A DNA stretch of 64,000 nt from Fennellomyces sp. T-0311. Its lineage: Eukaryota; Mucoromycota; Mucoromycetes; Mucorales; Lichtheimiaceae. Each line of letters begins with the position of its first letter. Position 1 is the stretch's first letter. This document shows positions 25,632 to 39,238 of the stretch, one piece after another. Both the position numbers and the translations under genes were made by a program. Location: assembly GCA_025266875.1 (NCBI GenBank), contig JALLLT010000010.1, forward strand, positions 124,001-188,000. The letters run 5' to 3'. The notes below the pieces were generated by a model. That model had not been told where the DNA came from. It made no database searches and was given only the letters and a program-made list of their open reading frames with translations.

Positions 25632-26807
25632 AATACATTCAGTTGACATTGACGATACGCTTTACATATTACAGCACACTTGTAGACTCATAGCATACCA
25701 ATTTCTTTTAATCCAACAAAGTACTTGTTTAACTGGATACATTATATTTTTTTTTCACCATCCACTGCCCTATCTTCCTAAGATGATGGATTTGACACAC
25801 TATGTGTACCTGTTGCGTCAGTGTTAGTAGTCGAAGGCGCTATTAGGGTCATGCTCATAGTATTAAAAAGTATTTTGAAAGTATCTCACGGCAGTTAGTA
25901 GATATCGATATGTTATTTTGCAGTTGCTTGGTTAATGGACTGATAGTACTACTCCATCGTATTAAGTATTGCGTCAAAGACAAGCACTTGTACAGTATCA
26001 ATATAGGTCTTTGAAGTGATTTGTATGTTAATCATGAAAACTCCCAGCAAGAGTCAATGATCTGAAGCGATTAATAGCCGACTATTTTAAAAAGAAGAGT
26101 AGGTATCAAAGGCGACAAGGCCATTCATATAAGCGCAGGCAATGGTACCTTATACTTTAATCTTCAGGAGCATTAATGCAACCTAAAAGTCAAAGTGTAT
26201 CTCAGCACCATCGACTTACGACTTCTATTTTGTGTATATGGCATTTAACGCAGACACAAATACCTCCTACGTATTGGTGAACGTTGGGTCTCACGCAAAT
26301 GGGTAAGAGAAAAAGTAACGCGGCGGACAGGGCTATGTATATGCGATACCGATGTTGCTTAATCTGTAGCCGCCTGTTACGAAAGATACTACTTGCTTGG
26401 AATACGCATATAGACCATGTAAAAACACATTGCGTCCTATGGCTCGCAACAGTGCACCTTCGGGCTATTGTTGATTCCCTTCATTCTACTTTCCCTTGTT
26501 AAATAGAGCGACTTTATCCCAACCCACAGCAACAGACTTGGTCATTTGAATGAAACACAACTTATAGTCGTACCGGTAGCCATCGTAGTTGCTATAATAT
26601 ATCCGTCCCCCAGGTTTGTATTTCTTTAAACCACCCAACTTGTAAATATGATGTAACGAAAAAGAGAAAAAACAATCGCGATGATTCTGTGCATGATGGT
26701 GTTTTTATTACATCCAGGAAGATGAAACTTAGTGATGAATGGTCTATACGACAAGATAAAGTTGTTCAGTATGATTATTTACACAACTGTCCAAGACAAC
26801 ATACCGC
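25632..26807. other. Intergenic region between convergent genes, nothing recognised
   Basis: 1176 bases between the COA5 and RPS18 stop codons. Open frames such as the one at 26284-26502 lack protein resemblance. No RNA gene or repeat is evident. Confidence 0.5.
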
Positions 26808-27649
26808 TTATTTCTTCTTGCTGACACCGACGGTACGACCTAGAGTTTTGAAATTGATCATTATTAGCAAACGTAAAGGCAAATAAATGATTTAATATCA
26901 TACCGCGACGGCCAGTAGTCTTGGTGTGTTGACCACGGACACGGAGACCCCAGAAGTGACGGAGACCACGATGGTTGCGGATCTTCTTCAAGCGTTCCAA
27001 GTCCTCACGCATCTTGGTGTCCAAGCCGTTGGAGATGGCTTGGCTGTTCTTGCCGTCGACAGCGTCCTTCTGTCTGTTGAGGAACCAGGTGGGAATCTTG
27101 TACTGGGCGGGGTTCTGGAAGATGGTGACGATACGTTCCAATTCTTCGTTGCTCAACTCGCCGGCTCTGTTCTATCGTCGTTAGCAATCGCTTATATTGG
27201 ATTATCTATGGTTTTTTTTTACCTCTTGTTGAGGTCGACATCGGCCTTCTTGCAGGCAACGTTGGCGAAACGACGGCCAACACCCTTAACGGAGGTCAAG
27301 GCAATGGTGATCTTATCCTTGCCATCAACGTTGGTGTTGAGCAAACGGATAATGTGCTGGAACTATTGGGTTTTCGAGAATTCGTCGTTAGCATAAACGA
27401 GGGCTTCTTTCGGTGGGTTGTTATAGAAACGAACCTGATTCCTCTCAGGGACGACGAGCGACTACATTGGACGGAAAAGAAAATTACGAGTTAGTAATTC
27501 CGTATCCATAGTTCCCCCACCCAACATCCATCCATCCATCCATCTGTCTATCTGCTCTTTTCAAATCCGTTGTCGGTATTGTTGTATCCTGTTCTTCAAA
27601 CACCCTCTATCCACTTGCTCTCTCTGCTGCTATGTATAATCCGTACCAT
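26808..27649 (-). CDS. RPS18: 40S ribosomal protein S18 (uS13)
   Basis: Five exons on the minus strand: 27649-27647 (the ATG alone), 27461-27435, 27362-27223, 27166-26904 and 26839-26808, giving 154 residues. Recognisable segments are [65 protein letters not shown] and the C-terminal VGVSKKK. uS13 sits in the head of the small subunit and contacts the P-site tRNA and the inter-subunit bridge. Splitting directly after ATG, with intron 1 of about 185 bases, is common in fungal ribosomal genes and may serve intron-mediated expression. Intron 1 contains a short CCAT repeat. Intron 2 uses GTTCGT as donor. Confidence 0.96.
27522..27545. repeat. CCAT tetranucleotide microsatellite
   Basis: Four to five tandem copies of the ATCC/CCAT unit lie in the first intron of RPS18. 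It is short and probably variable between strains. Confidence 0.7.
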
Positions 27650-30600
27650 TTTGGCTAAAAAAGAGGCTGTCCATGCTGCCGCGACGACTGTATGGATGAA
27701 AGGGTCGTCGGGGTTGGATGCCAGTGAATAAGCCAATCAGAGCCTGGCATTACACTCTTGGCAAGGAGACCTACATTACTGTCCTTCGCCAATATGCAGT
27801 CCGGGGAACATTTAGTTTTCTGTCCCAGTATATAATTTATTAAGTATTTTTCAGCCCAACGGATGCATAAATTATCCCCAAGTCGATAAAGATGCGGTTT
27901 AGGTCACCTGAAGGACTGCTAACTACTCAAATAATGCGGTGTGAAAGATCACTGAACGTATTTGCAGTGCTGTAATTGCAGCACGTACTCACTTGCTGTA
28001 ATAGCCGAAGTATACCGGACTTATTATCGAAAATCGCTGAAGCCTCATAGTAAAGAAGGTGAGGTACATCGGCAAAAGTTTTTAACTCGCTTCACGGTTC
28101 ACCATCTCGGAATACATAATGATTACTATGGCAACACAGATGTTATGAAACAAAAAGGTTGCTTCGCTATGCAACACAAGTGAGGTCCAGCACAATAACA
28201 AGGCGGGCTCACGTTATATATGAGCTTCCAACTTCAGCCGTAGACTATACCTGACGCTTCAGTTTCGAGGCTTGTGCGGGAGGGAAGTCAAGTTTATCAT
28301 GTTTCGCTAAGTGTAAACTAAGTAATATTTAGCAATGGCTGTAAAACATAAAAGCTTATACTCTTAAGGTTTGAGAGGTTGCTTTGGCAAAAAAGGATAT
28401 TGAAAAGCGTAAGCAGATATTATGATGTTTAGCAGAAGATCCGTCGCTGGCTGAGCCAGCAAGCGTGTTCAAAAGTATTTCATGTGTGCTACTGGCTCGA
28501 AACGAGAAACCTAAAAAGTCGATAAGTTTACTTTCAACCAATTTATATGATTCTTTAGAAGCCAATTTATTTATAAAGTGTGGTTATAGGCCTGGATACT
28601 CACCTGAACAGCTATAATAGACTAGGAAAAATAGCCAAATTTCACTTTCCCGTGCTAATATCGCTGGCTATGCCCAGATAGTCCTCGGTTTTAACTTTCT
28701 ACGTATTTCTCACCACGTTTCTACCACTTTTCTTGGTCAATCAAATCGCTCTAAGCTATTGATGAGCTAGAAAGCGTGCGTAGAGTCGCTTTTGACGTAC
28801 TTTTTAGGATAATTTTTTTATCTAGTCGCCGGTTTGACCAGATATAAAAATCATTGGTTGCACCTTTTCTTTGTCTACAAGATACACAGTTACGATAAGC
28901 AATTACCATCACTGGATAAGCCAGAAAAAACCAAACAAGTATTGACCAGAGATGCTTTTACTGACTCAACTAGCGATCGTATTTATATGATATATAGGAG
29001 CAAGTTATAGAGAAATTAAAGATACACCCAGCGATTCGGATGGCTAGTTGAACTAGTACAGTGGTACCCCAATTTTTCCTAAACTGATGGAACGCCGAAA
29101 ACCAACTAAAAACCCGAGATGAGGGACAAGCGAGGTAAAGTAGATATAAAAGCCAAGTGAATTTATATGCTCAGACCTAGGAAAAACCGCAAGGGTGAGG
29201 GAAAACGAGGAAGGAAAAGGCGGATGTTCGCTGTAATCGAGTATAATATTTTGTTAGAAGCAAGTAATATATTCTTGCTACGTTTGTCGGCACATCCAAT
29301 GTTTGGATTAACTTGATTAAAAAGCCAAATCCAACGGGTTTTAGAGCTTGTTAAGACAGTGGATGGACGAATAATTATCTCATAAAGTATGTAAGTATAA
29401 GCTATAATCATCACTTTTCGGCTCATCCAGAATTTCAAGCGATTGAATTTATTACAAAAGTAGTACAAAATCTAATCAGTTCACCTTCTGGCTTAATAGT
29501 CAGGTTACGGCCGAAAAGCGAAACCTGGTAGTTTTTCCAAGCCAATTACAGTGACTCGGAATTATATCCACACCTATAAACGCATTTTATAAGTAGATTG
29601 ACCTCCAAAGGATCCCGTAAAGTTGATTCCGCGTAAAAGTATTGAATATTTGCTTTCCTCGTTTTGAGCTGGCAAGGGAATTCAGAAGATATCTCTGTGC
29701 ACGTTTACTATATTTACCAACAATTAGAACTTCTTTGTATATAGGCACATTTTGTCGAGAACGGAAAGGCCCACTCAGTAATGGTAATCACAAGCAAAAC
29801 TAGCGGCAGAGGAAAAAGTTTACTTGGAAGAACGCAATTTTTAGCCTTTAAACGTAATTAACAGGACTGTTTTTGTCATTTAAGAACCCATTTAACTTTC
29901 GTGATAGATATGCCATAGCTTATTCGTTACGAAACCTTTGAGTTTGTGTCTCTAGCATTACTTGGGAACGAGTTAGGGCTGAAAGCGTATAACTCATGGT
30001 ATACGAAAATAGGCCAAAAACATTTGAAATGGAAGAAATTTCAGAGCAAGGACAACAGGTGAAAACGAAAAGGATACGAAATCGTAAAAACCAGAAACCA
30101 AAGGCTAGTGTCTTTGTAAATCATCTTGAAAGCCATTTTTGTTGAATAGAAGCTGATTTAGCAATTAGATTTCCTTGGTGTTTTAGCATTTTTGTAGAGG
30201 ATTCGAACACAAATCCAGTAGTATTGGAAGCTAATCAAACTAGCGATGGCGAAACAGTTAAGTAAGTATGTGTGATTTTCACCGTTTACTAAGATAAAAG
30301 AAAATTAATCCAGGTGAGAGCATATTTTGTTGCTTGTAATCGGTGGTCCTAATTAAAAGCAGTATGAAGCAGTTTAGCTTGTGTTGCTATCGTGATTTTG
30401 GACCGAGATATGGTCTAAAGTAAGCCAACTTTGGAAAGAATTGAACAAAACGCAATACTTGAAAACGGCAAATTTGAAAAACATAGAAAATGAAAAAAAT
30501 CAAAAATACAGAAGCATTCAAAACAAGAAGTGCTAAGTAAAAAAAGAGCACCAAAAATGAACAATCGGAGGCAAGATAACTATTCAGAGCTTGTGGGCTT

Positions 30601-33454
30601 ATTATACACGGTCTTTATAGACTTTGGTCTGACATACAAACTGATCTATTGATTAAATCTCCACAGTGTATTAGTACGTTTTTATAGAGTTTTGAGACAT
30701 ACGCGAAGGTGTCATTAGAGGATGGTACCAGCAGCACTGAAAAAGCTTCCATAGAAGCGACGCCATTTATGCTCTTTTGCATTTAAACGACACAAATAAG
30801 AGTAGCACAAGTGAACGTTTTTTTAAACTTATGTAAGTGATATGTACTCCAAATTATGAGCACAACGATGCCATCAATGGTGTAGCGTCATCATTTTCTG
30901 GGACCGAATAATTGCTAATAGTCGGCCAGCATATCATGGACGCAGGCCAGCATTTTCTGAGTAAGCACCCGAAACTTTTTCCAAATTTACTTGATGATAT
31001 CACTTACTGGAGGTCTTTGCTTCATTCTTTTACGCCTTTTGGCTGCTACCTCTTTTGCGAACTAACGGACTAGGACCGACTTTTACGTACGGTGTTCGGG
31101 CAAGGTGCTGATCGGAATAGAGGTACGCGAACAAGCATGGTTCTGAGTCTACGACCGACTACCGGCCCAAGCAAAATCGGCGGGTCCCCAACGGTATTAC
31201 TAAGGTAACGTCAGCTAGAAACCCATGTAAAAGAAGTACTAATAAAACTCAAAAGAACGGCATAGTAGCTTATCAGCGATATGAAGTAATTCGTTGTATG
31301 TGCTTGTGATAGTTACTCAAGATAAAACAGCAATGAAAAAATTGCAAGAGAGTTTTTTTTTTATTATATACAAGCGGAACACATAAAAGAAGATTTAAAA
31401 GGTTACGGCGTTGTATATGTTCGAAGGCGCTCCAATCTGCTTGCATTACCGAATAGTTTGTAAGTGTCTTTTTGTGGATACTATGCAGATGTTTCAAGAT
31501 TTCTGCTATAGTATAATTAATCTCTGCGTATGTCGTATTGAGTGGTATATGAGGAAACCAATTATAAGCTAGTACTGGGTCCTGTTGATTCAAGTATTCA
31601 ACGATACATTGTCTGGTAAATGATGCTGCTCACCTTAGGGCAAATTCGGAAAAATGATTGATGGTCTAATTGCTTGTACATAAAATTTAATTTTATACCA
31701 TATGCTTAAAAAGTATCGTATTTGCTTCGAGTCCGTATGGAGGCCCTCTATCAGATATTACACCTCGTACGTATACATTGATATGCAAACAGTATCTTCT
31801 TTGACCTTTGTTGAAATAAACTTGGAAAGCATGTGTACAAATTGCAACTTGAACTGTACAGGTTATAAAAATGTTCAGTAATTAGCAATCATAGTCCAGA
31901 ATAGTCATTGAGCCTTTTATAACTTCATCTCAAGCAAAGTCGTTTTGGTCAGTCCATATTTTTTCGAGTACCCGGATAGTCGGGCATCGGTCCAAGCGTT
32001 TCACCTGTTCCAAGTTACCGGTCGGTCTTCGGTCCTTTGGTTTGGCCGGGCGAAAGACGGTCGAAGACTGACGGTTCATTTTCGTTTCCAGCCCTAGTTT
32101 TTATTGATACATCAAATGTAAACTCAGAAACTTTGCATGCTAGACAGACAGGGCATATGAAAGTTGTGGTGCCTAATGATTACTTACCCATTGTAGTAGT
32201 GTGTTTGGATCAGTTTTGTAACATCTAATGATAGAAAAGCTGCATGACTGTAAAATAATACATGGTAGTAAATGATACGACGCGTTATGAAATTGATCAA
32301 AGGGAAAGATAATTTAGCATCCATGGTATGTTGGCGAAGGGACTATGATATAAATCAATGGGCGGTATTCAGAGGCTAGCGCCTTAAACGATGAGAATGT
32401 TTTTCCTTTGTGGATGGGTTTAATAATAATAGAGAATATGCTACAAGGTTACTAGCTAAGTCGGATGAAGTGTCACTCTTCTGGCTTCTGTAAATAATCT
32501 AATAAAGTACAAAGTTGACATATCCATTTCTATTTGGTTTAACACACCGACCTTAAAGCAATCGAACAATAGGCTAACTTACGAAGCATTTCTAAAAGAA
32601 TCATTTCATCAGATGACGGATAAGACTTATGCATAGGAACACGGAGGATATGCATGAAACATGATAAATTATAGAGGACGTTTACGTCACTCACAAGGAG
32701 TTGTTCACTGGTTATGATGAACCTGAGTCACATTAGGCTAGTGAACTTCTTGAGTAATATCAGATTGACAGTAATATGTAATTCCAGACGAATCCATGAT
32801 CGATCCGATATTAATGACGGATATGGATACGCAATGTGGTACAAGCAGCACAAATCAGGTACATAATTAAAGGAAAACGGCATTTCCAAAGAAGGAGGCT
32901 CCGTGTGATGATGGATTCTCATCAGGGACACCATGCATTACAGATGTGGCGATACAGATGGAATATGTCATTTAAAGGTATGTACACAGACAGCCCTGAT
33001 TGTTTTCTCCATGCTGGCCAAAGTGTTTCTGCAAATGCAGTAGGGTTTATCGAACATAGATCTATGCGACCTAGCGTAGTGAGTCGGGGACGTACAGCGA
33101 AAGGGAGCGATTCGATTCTGATTAAAAAAAGCTTATTTTTGCATGTGCTACATACGCACTGTGAAAAGAAAGCGGGCAAGATTTTTCTGTGGATTTACTC
33201 CCCCCCAAAAAAGTTTATGAACGTGAAACGCGGTAAGGTTTGTCCGGTGCGTACCGAATTCAGGTAGCTGACGCAGAATGTGTCGGATGCTCGATGCGCG
33301 GGTATGTGTCAAGTAAAGCAAAAAGGTAGCATATCATTTTATTATCTCTATTCGATGGTATGAGGAGACAAGAGAGAGAGAGAGAATGAGAGGAGGAGGG
33401 ATTATTCTCTCGGGTTGCGCGACAAAAGGGGATTTTCGAGGAAATTTTATCTAT
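27650..33454. other. Gene-poor region of about 5.8 kb
   Basis: No open frame longer than about 145 codons, and none with recognisable protein character. The stretch 28.2-31.3 kb reads like decayed sequence, dense in stops in all frames. A segment at 29057-29079 (TACAGTGGTACCCCAATTTT and on) resembles the MITE terminus at 11760, with 18 of 23 positions matching, but I found no partner end. GC-richer patches near 31070-31200 and 31965-32080 have no recognised role. A GA microsatellite lies near 33370. An ancient, unrecognisable transposon is possible but unproven. Confidence 0.4.
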
Positions 33455-34524
33455 TTACAGGTCAACGACGTTGCAGAAGCCAGTCTTCTCATCCTTCTCG
33501 ATCTTTGCCTTGCCATCTGCCAGCTTCTTGACGACGGCGTGCACCTCATGGAAGGTGTCAAAGGCAATGAAAGGGATCTTGTGCATGTTGCAGTAGAGTT
33601 CCAGATCACGGTCCTTGCGGGCAAAAAGGACATCGGCGTGCTTGGCAGCCGAAATGTCCGAGACACCGTCACCACAGAAGACAAAGATAGTATCGGGCGA
33701 GGCAGCCTCACGAGCAGCCTGAAGAGCTATACATCCGGTTTAGCCACACCAAATCCAGCCCTGTCTGATCATCCAACTTACTGCGCGACTTGTCGTTGCC
33801 GTACTCGCTTTACATGTCATGCCCAAATTAGCATACGGATGTGTGTAACGTTCAAAACAGGGACTTACGACTCGTCACGGTAGATGATCTTCCAGTTGCG
33901 GTCAGAGTACTCGCCGTTGTTGGAGACGATCTTGATGTCCTTGGCCTTCTCGCCAAGGAAGTTGGTCATGATCTTGGAGAGCAAGGGGTAGAGACCACTG
34001 TAGAACAATGGGCTCTCAGCAAGCTGTCTTCCAATTATTATCTCCGGTCTTACCTGCTAATGATGGTTACTGGGAAGTTGTTTGCGCGGCAGAATTCGTT
34101 GAAGTCGGGGAAACCGGGATCAATGCGGCACTCTACAGAGTTTGATCAGCATCACTTGTTTTGATACAACCAGTGCCAATTACGTACTGTCCAAGTACTC
34201 AGCCCAGGCTTCCTCCCAGCTGATGTGCACAGCAGCCCACATTTCCGTAAGACCATCCCTAAGGAAACGCGTATCCAAGTCAGCCAACATGCAGCCACCC
34301 TCATTTGTCACTTTACTTGTAGGTCATGGTGTCGTTCAAGATGGCGTGCTCAATCTCGCGACGACGCTCGGGGCCCAAGGAGCGATGATCATCGATCAGC
34401 ATGAGACCGGTGTCTATTATAGGCTATTAGACGGGGCAAAACGCCAGCGAAACGCACGAAACCAAGACTTACCGTCGAGCGACAAAGTACCGTCAAAGTC
34501 AGTGAACACTTGAATCTTGGCCAT
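33455..34524 (-). CDS. HAD-superfamily phosphatase, Pyp1/YNL010W-like
   Basis: Seven exons on the minus strand: 34524-34473, 34413-34317, 34258-34188, 34132-34054, 33997-33869, 33807-33782 and 33726-33455, giving 241 residues. The N-terminal FTDFDGTLSLD holds the HAD nucleophile and acid Asp residues. VTIISSGLYPLLSK is motif II (Ser), DESEYGNDKSR supplies the motif III basic residue, and FCGDGVSDISAAKHADVLFA is motif IV. The yeast homologue is a cytosolic polyol/sugar phosphate phosphatase; the real substrate here is inferred from that resemblance. Related proteins are often annotated as phosphoserine phosphatase-like. Divergent from the next gene. Confidence 0.88.
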
Positions 34525-35423
34525 TGTTTGATTTAGAGATGAGAAAGCGAATAAAAGCTCGTACCTGGACAGAAAAGCAGCGAGGAGGGGTCTATATACG
34601 GCCACTTTTCGAAAAGTCCGACACATGCCATTTTCAGAATAGGCCACACCGACCCTCATCACTCCCCCTGAAGGTCCCCGCCAAAACAAAGTTTCATGAC
34701 GTATTATCTCGTTCACCCGATATGTGTTTGATTACTGATAATGCTGCCAATGCCACTTCTGCCTCTTTCGCCCATCATCGGCTTTGCGACTGTGCTACTG
34801 GTATGAAAACCCGCAGCCCTCCCCACGGGGACATGAGCGGAGGCGGCTATTGTATACTTTTAGCCCAGAGCTCTGCATTGGGGGGAGTGTAAAAAGGAAC
34901 GCCAAAGAACATAACGAACAGGTACCCGCAATCATGATAACTATCTCCGAAATGCCTCCCTTGGACTAAGCGCCGCTGCGTGGACCAGCGATCATGCCTG
35001 ATACGCACACCCGAACGTGCAGAAATATCCTCGTCATTTTCTGTTTCTGCACGTGCGTCGCCATGGTAATTTTTTTTGTGCCCCTGCCAACACTCCCCCC
35101 CCCCCCTTTGTCGTACAGATCCACACCAGATAGCCATTATCTCACATACAATCAACCCGTTTGCTGCTTACTCTACTATATCTGGATAATCGTTGCTGCA
35201 ACAGGCATGTCATCGCACAAATACCATACTGTCATGATCCTATTTTTGGTCGATCCCGGATACAGGCGAGAACCAAGAATCTTGTCGATTTACTGCTTTT
35301 GTGCTGAATCATACATACGTACTTCCTCAGTGGCAAAAGGATGGTTCATCATGGAGTGACTGTGCTGGGGATTGTGTCGGAGGTAAACGTGGCGTTTCTC
35401 TCGAGACGGGTCCTTCCGCGATC
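34525..35423. other. Divergent upstream region of the phosphatase and Alf4/glomulin genes
   Basis: 899 bases between two divergent start codons. I see no coding region that I can support. A C run lies near 35093-35106. The sequence probably holds both promoters. Confidence 0.4.
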
Positions 35424-38057
35424 ATGGGCGTGTTCATTACCACAAGCGACGCTCTGGTGCCTGATACCGCAAGCTCGGTTCGTCGAGCTACTGAAAAGGA
35501 TCTCTCACGTTATCTCACGAGCATCTTGAAGGCACAAAGAAAATGCAACGAGGTAAAGACTTTCATTTTCGACCACCGCGCTTTACAAACGGGCGTTCAT
35601 GCATAAACGCAGGACAATGACATCAGTGTTGTCAACGATCGACCGGCATCACAAAAACTTACAACCGCCGTTCTCAACGCAATGAAAAATGCATTGACAG
35701 CTGCCAAAGATTTCAGACCGACTGCGCAATTCTCGATCCTTCAAGTGACCGCCTCAGTGGTTCTTAATGAGGAAGTCCAGACGAACGACTTGTGCATGTT
35801 CCACAGCTCAAAATACGTGGGTTGGATCCGATTACAATGCCAAGCAAAATATATTGAATGTTTTCTTTAGCCTTCGTTTCTGAGAGAACACGGATGGGAT
35901 CTGTTGGAACTGGTCGAGCCGTTCATGTTCAGCGCTACCGGAGACGAGGATATGAGCGCAGAAGTGCGACGACTCGCAACCTCGATCTTTCGTCGTATTT
36001 CTCGATCGGTCAAGGAGAATGAGGTCATTATGCTTGCAGTCGAGAAAATGAGTTTGGTTAACTGGGCCGCGATCGCATCGGACGAAGACGCGTGTGTGAC
36101 CACGGCAATCAGGATGGTGGAGTACTTTGGTATCTATGGTGAAGGTATGTGTATCGCTGTCGACGCATATTCCCGGTGATTAACGGTTAGGAAAGCCATG
36201 GAAGTGATGATCGCACCCAAAATGATATTAGGTTTCAGCGACTATCCGGTCCGCTTCTGTGCGCAGACCCTGGACTTTCTGCAGGATGTCATTGTTCAGC
36301 ATGCATCGTGGGGGGATCGCAAAAGAAAGTCGAACCGGTGGGATCATGTTGTATTCGCAATGTCAAACACCGTCCTGGATTTCATCGAGTATAGCAAGAA
36401 CACAACTATGGTGAACAACCGACACCCGCTCTACAGCATGAAAGGACAGGTAATCGGCGTAAGAAGAAGGCGATCTGTTTGTTGATCATGGATACAGAAA
36501 CCCAAATCAACGGACATTGGACAGGACAATGAAGAAGTCAAGCGCTGGTATCTGGCGGTCTATCTGCTGCTGTTAGTTTTCGATAAGGTTGTTCTCAATC
36601 TGGACATGGACCTGACGACCATCTACACACACCGCTATCCTTGGAAGTATAATACCAAACGAGCTTTCGAAAACAAAGCCGATACCTTGAAGATGTATAC
36701 TCCTGGCGGGAACAATGGCATGTTGGATCTGGCTTTCCGCTGCATGGCAAGTCCCATCGAGCGATAACCACTCACCTTGCTCCTAACGGTGTTCTACTTT
36801 AGAGAAGTGCAAAGTCACTGGGAGTCACCTTTGATGGCATTTCGCGATTGAAGCGTTACTTGGGTGAACCTGTCGTCACTCTGAGCCGAGCGGAAAAAGC
36901 AAAGAACGAACGGGAAAAGGTCAATTCAAACATGTTCCCACTATCCGACGATGGCGTCACTGCTTTACTTGCCATCTCTATATACGACACCTATATCTTC
37001 GGGCCAGCTTTCAATATACCCAGCACGGGCTTACTACCAATGGTACTTAACCCTGAATGGATCGGTCGCGAATTCCTTGCGCATATTCTAAACCTGATGA
37101 CAAAGTAAGTGCGCGGGGCCTTTATAAAGGAAAAAAAAAAGAAAGAAGTCTTACTTATACAAAGTATGACAGCCCTGACCAGTCAGCACGTGTGGACAAG
37201 GCCTTGTTCTTGTTCATTTTCCTGGCACAGCGAGTCGATTACGTAGTGAGCGGTGACACATTTATGGATCTCGAATTACCGGTTTCACAAACCTGGGAAC
37301 GTGGCGAATCATTGAAACTGGAGAGTGCCTTGCAGGTGAGTAGAAGGGGTACCATGTGACCACGCTGGTACTGAAGTGTGTTGATAGAGAGTGGTAATTG
37401 TGGCTGCTTCGAGCAGTAATCCGGATGTGCGTTATGTTGCATACCAGTTGATTTCCTGCTTCATCGATATGTGCGCCCCTGAAGCGAAACTGATGGTATT
37501 CCTCTCACTCTTGGAAGATTGTCCATATGGTGCCATGAAAGCGGCGGCTATTGGTCTGCTCAAAGATCGTATTGCACAAGCTCTCGACAAAGGGGTGGGA
37601 GAACCGTTCAATCTGCCCATCATCGGAAGCAAACTTTTCCCTGCTATCTTTGCAAAACCCATTGCGTCTGAGTTGTGGCCGACGCTTGATATTCACATGC
37701 AAGCGCTCAATTTACTTCTGTTTCTACTCATGCGCGACGCACCTTCGAGTCCGGTAAAGGGATCAACCGATGTTAAAAAAGATCACTTCTAATCCAGTCC
37801 TACTAGCTTGCTTTGTGGGGCGACTTTGAGATTTCAAAAATCACAAGTAAATACATTCGTCCCCTTGAACAAGCTATCGAAGAAGTATCTGCAGAACTTA
37901 CTGAGGCTGAAGATGAAGTAGGTTCCTCGGGATTGATTATGTTTTGTGTTAACTCATATCTGTGCTTTTTTAGTCGTCTCAGTCGCAATTGCTCCATTTA
38001 AATTTACTACAACACACTCTGGTTCAAGTCAACGAGAAGCTTTCTACACGGACTTAA
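35424..38057 (+). CDS. Alf4/glomulin/Ybp-type helical-repeat protein
   Basis: Ten exons: 35424-35552, 35613-35816, 35871-36144, 36196-36449, 36498-36746, 36803-37104, about 37149-37335, 37388-37753, 37807-37917 and 37974-38057, giving about 719 residues. The all-helical protein carries the family stretch FLSLLEDCPYGAMKAAAIGL and LLKDRI. Family members include glomulin, which blocks the RING protein of cullin ligases, plant ALF4 and yeast Yap1-binding proteins. A role in restraining cullin-RING ubiquitin ligase or in oxidative-stress signalling is inferred only from family. The fifth intron appears to start GC (ATG|GCAAGT) instead of GT, the only donor that keeps frame. The start of exon 7 has two equivalent acceptors three bases apart. 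Confidence 0.75.
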
Positions 38058-38149
38058 TGATCTCGCATAACCCTACTTCTCTCCCTCTCGTGCATATACG
38101 TTTCATTAAAATTAGCTGTATGAAAAGTCTACAATTATGTTCTGTTCTT

Positions 38150-39238
38150 TCAAAGTGATGGCGACGCTGTTCGTGAGGGCTTCGGTGATGGGGAGGACGA
38201 TCCTGTAAAGAGCGATTGTAGTACATCAGCTGGTTCAGGAGTGTCATCCGGATCCTAAATATCGAGTACGCATGAGTTGTAGAGTGCTTTCCTGCGACTT
38301 GATCCAAGCTTACATGGTACATTTCTGCAAGATTGTCCTTGATATCCTCTTCGTTTTTCTTTGTTAGTACGCGATATAGTCGGTACCGACGTAAAAAGCA
38401 TGGTTAAAGAAAGACATTTGTTATCGTGGCAAAGTTTTGAAAAGAAAAAGGATATGATCTTTGTCGATCTCGTTATCTGAAGAATTAACACGGTCGATCA
38501 GCTCCTGAATCAGGTTTGTTTTGGCACTGTCGCTTTCATCGTCATCGGATGTCTCTTCAGGAGGATCGTAGCGGTCGAGAAGTTCTTTGGTCGATTTTGG
38601 ATATGCTTTTCGTCTTTCCCCTGTGTACACTTCTTAGTTTACTCGACTATTGATATAACCCACTATACCTGCTGGATAAAGTTCCTTCCATGCTAGCTTG
38701 AGTCTTTCCTGTGCAAGCTAGTAATTGCATAAATATATCGACGGACATGATGAATTCAAATGAAGTGTCGTACTATATACTTTTCTCGCAATTCCTCGCA
38801 GTCTTCATGATAATCGGCATCGATCTGTTCCAGACGACGTTGCTTCTTGATTTCCAACTGTCGTAAATCTTGTTGATATTTATCTTCAATGTTTTTAAAA
38901 TGGTCATTCAGTTCTGTGCCGCGTTTTCGTTGCCGTTTCAGATCTGCGATCTTTTCTTCGTAATATCTTGGTCATTTTTTTGTTAGTTGGCTATACACCC
39001 GAGAATATTTACTCACTTTATTTTGTTCCTATCGAGTTCTTCTGCATGTCTGTTGAGAGTAAGCCAGTCTAGAGTTTGGTCCGGATCGAAACTTGCTTCG
39101 TCTTGATCTATAATGCCGGGTTACCATGGTAATCTGTCGGTTGCCGAGGCGGTGTATACCATTTGGCTTTGGTCGAATTTCAACGGGCTTGTTGTTTTTT
39201 TGCGCCCGAGTAGCGAGTTGCGGTGACGACTGAGACAT
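38150..39238 (-). CDS. Coiled-coil protein, tentatively Sds3-like (Sin3/Rpd3 complex)
   Basis: A minus-strand multi-exon gene starting MSQSSPQLATRAQKNNKPVE. Exon 1 ends near 39158. The following exons encode a heptad-rich segment (YYEEKIADLKRQRKRG, QQDLRQLEIKKQRRLEQID, AQERLKLAWKELYPAG), an acidic stretch (EETSDDDESDS) and a helix DIKDNLAEM. The Ser/Pro tail SSSPSPKPSRTASPSL ends at a TGA at 38152-38150. The pattern resembles Sds3/SUDS3, a coiled-coil subunit of the Sin3 histone deacetylase complex, but identity is weak. The intron around 38350-38480 is unresolved; the exon before it could also read to a stop at 38421. The start lies only 113 bases from the divergent HAM1 start. Confidence 0.6.
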
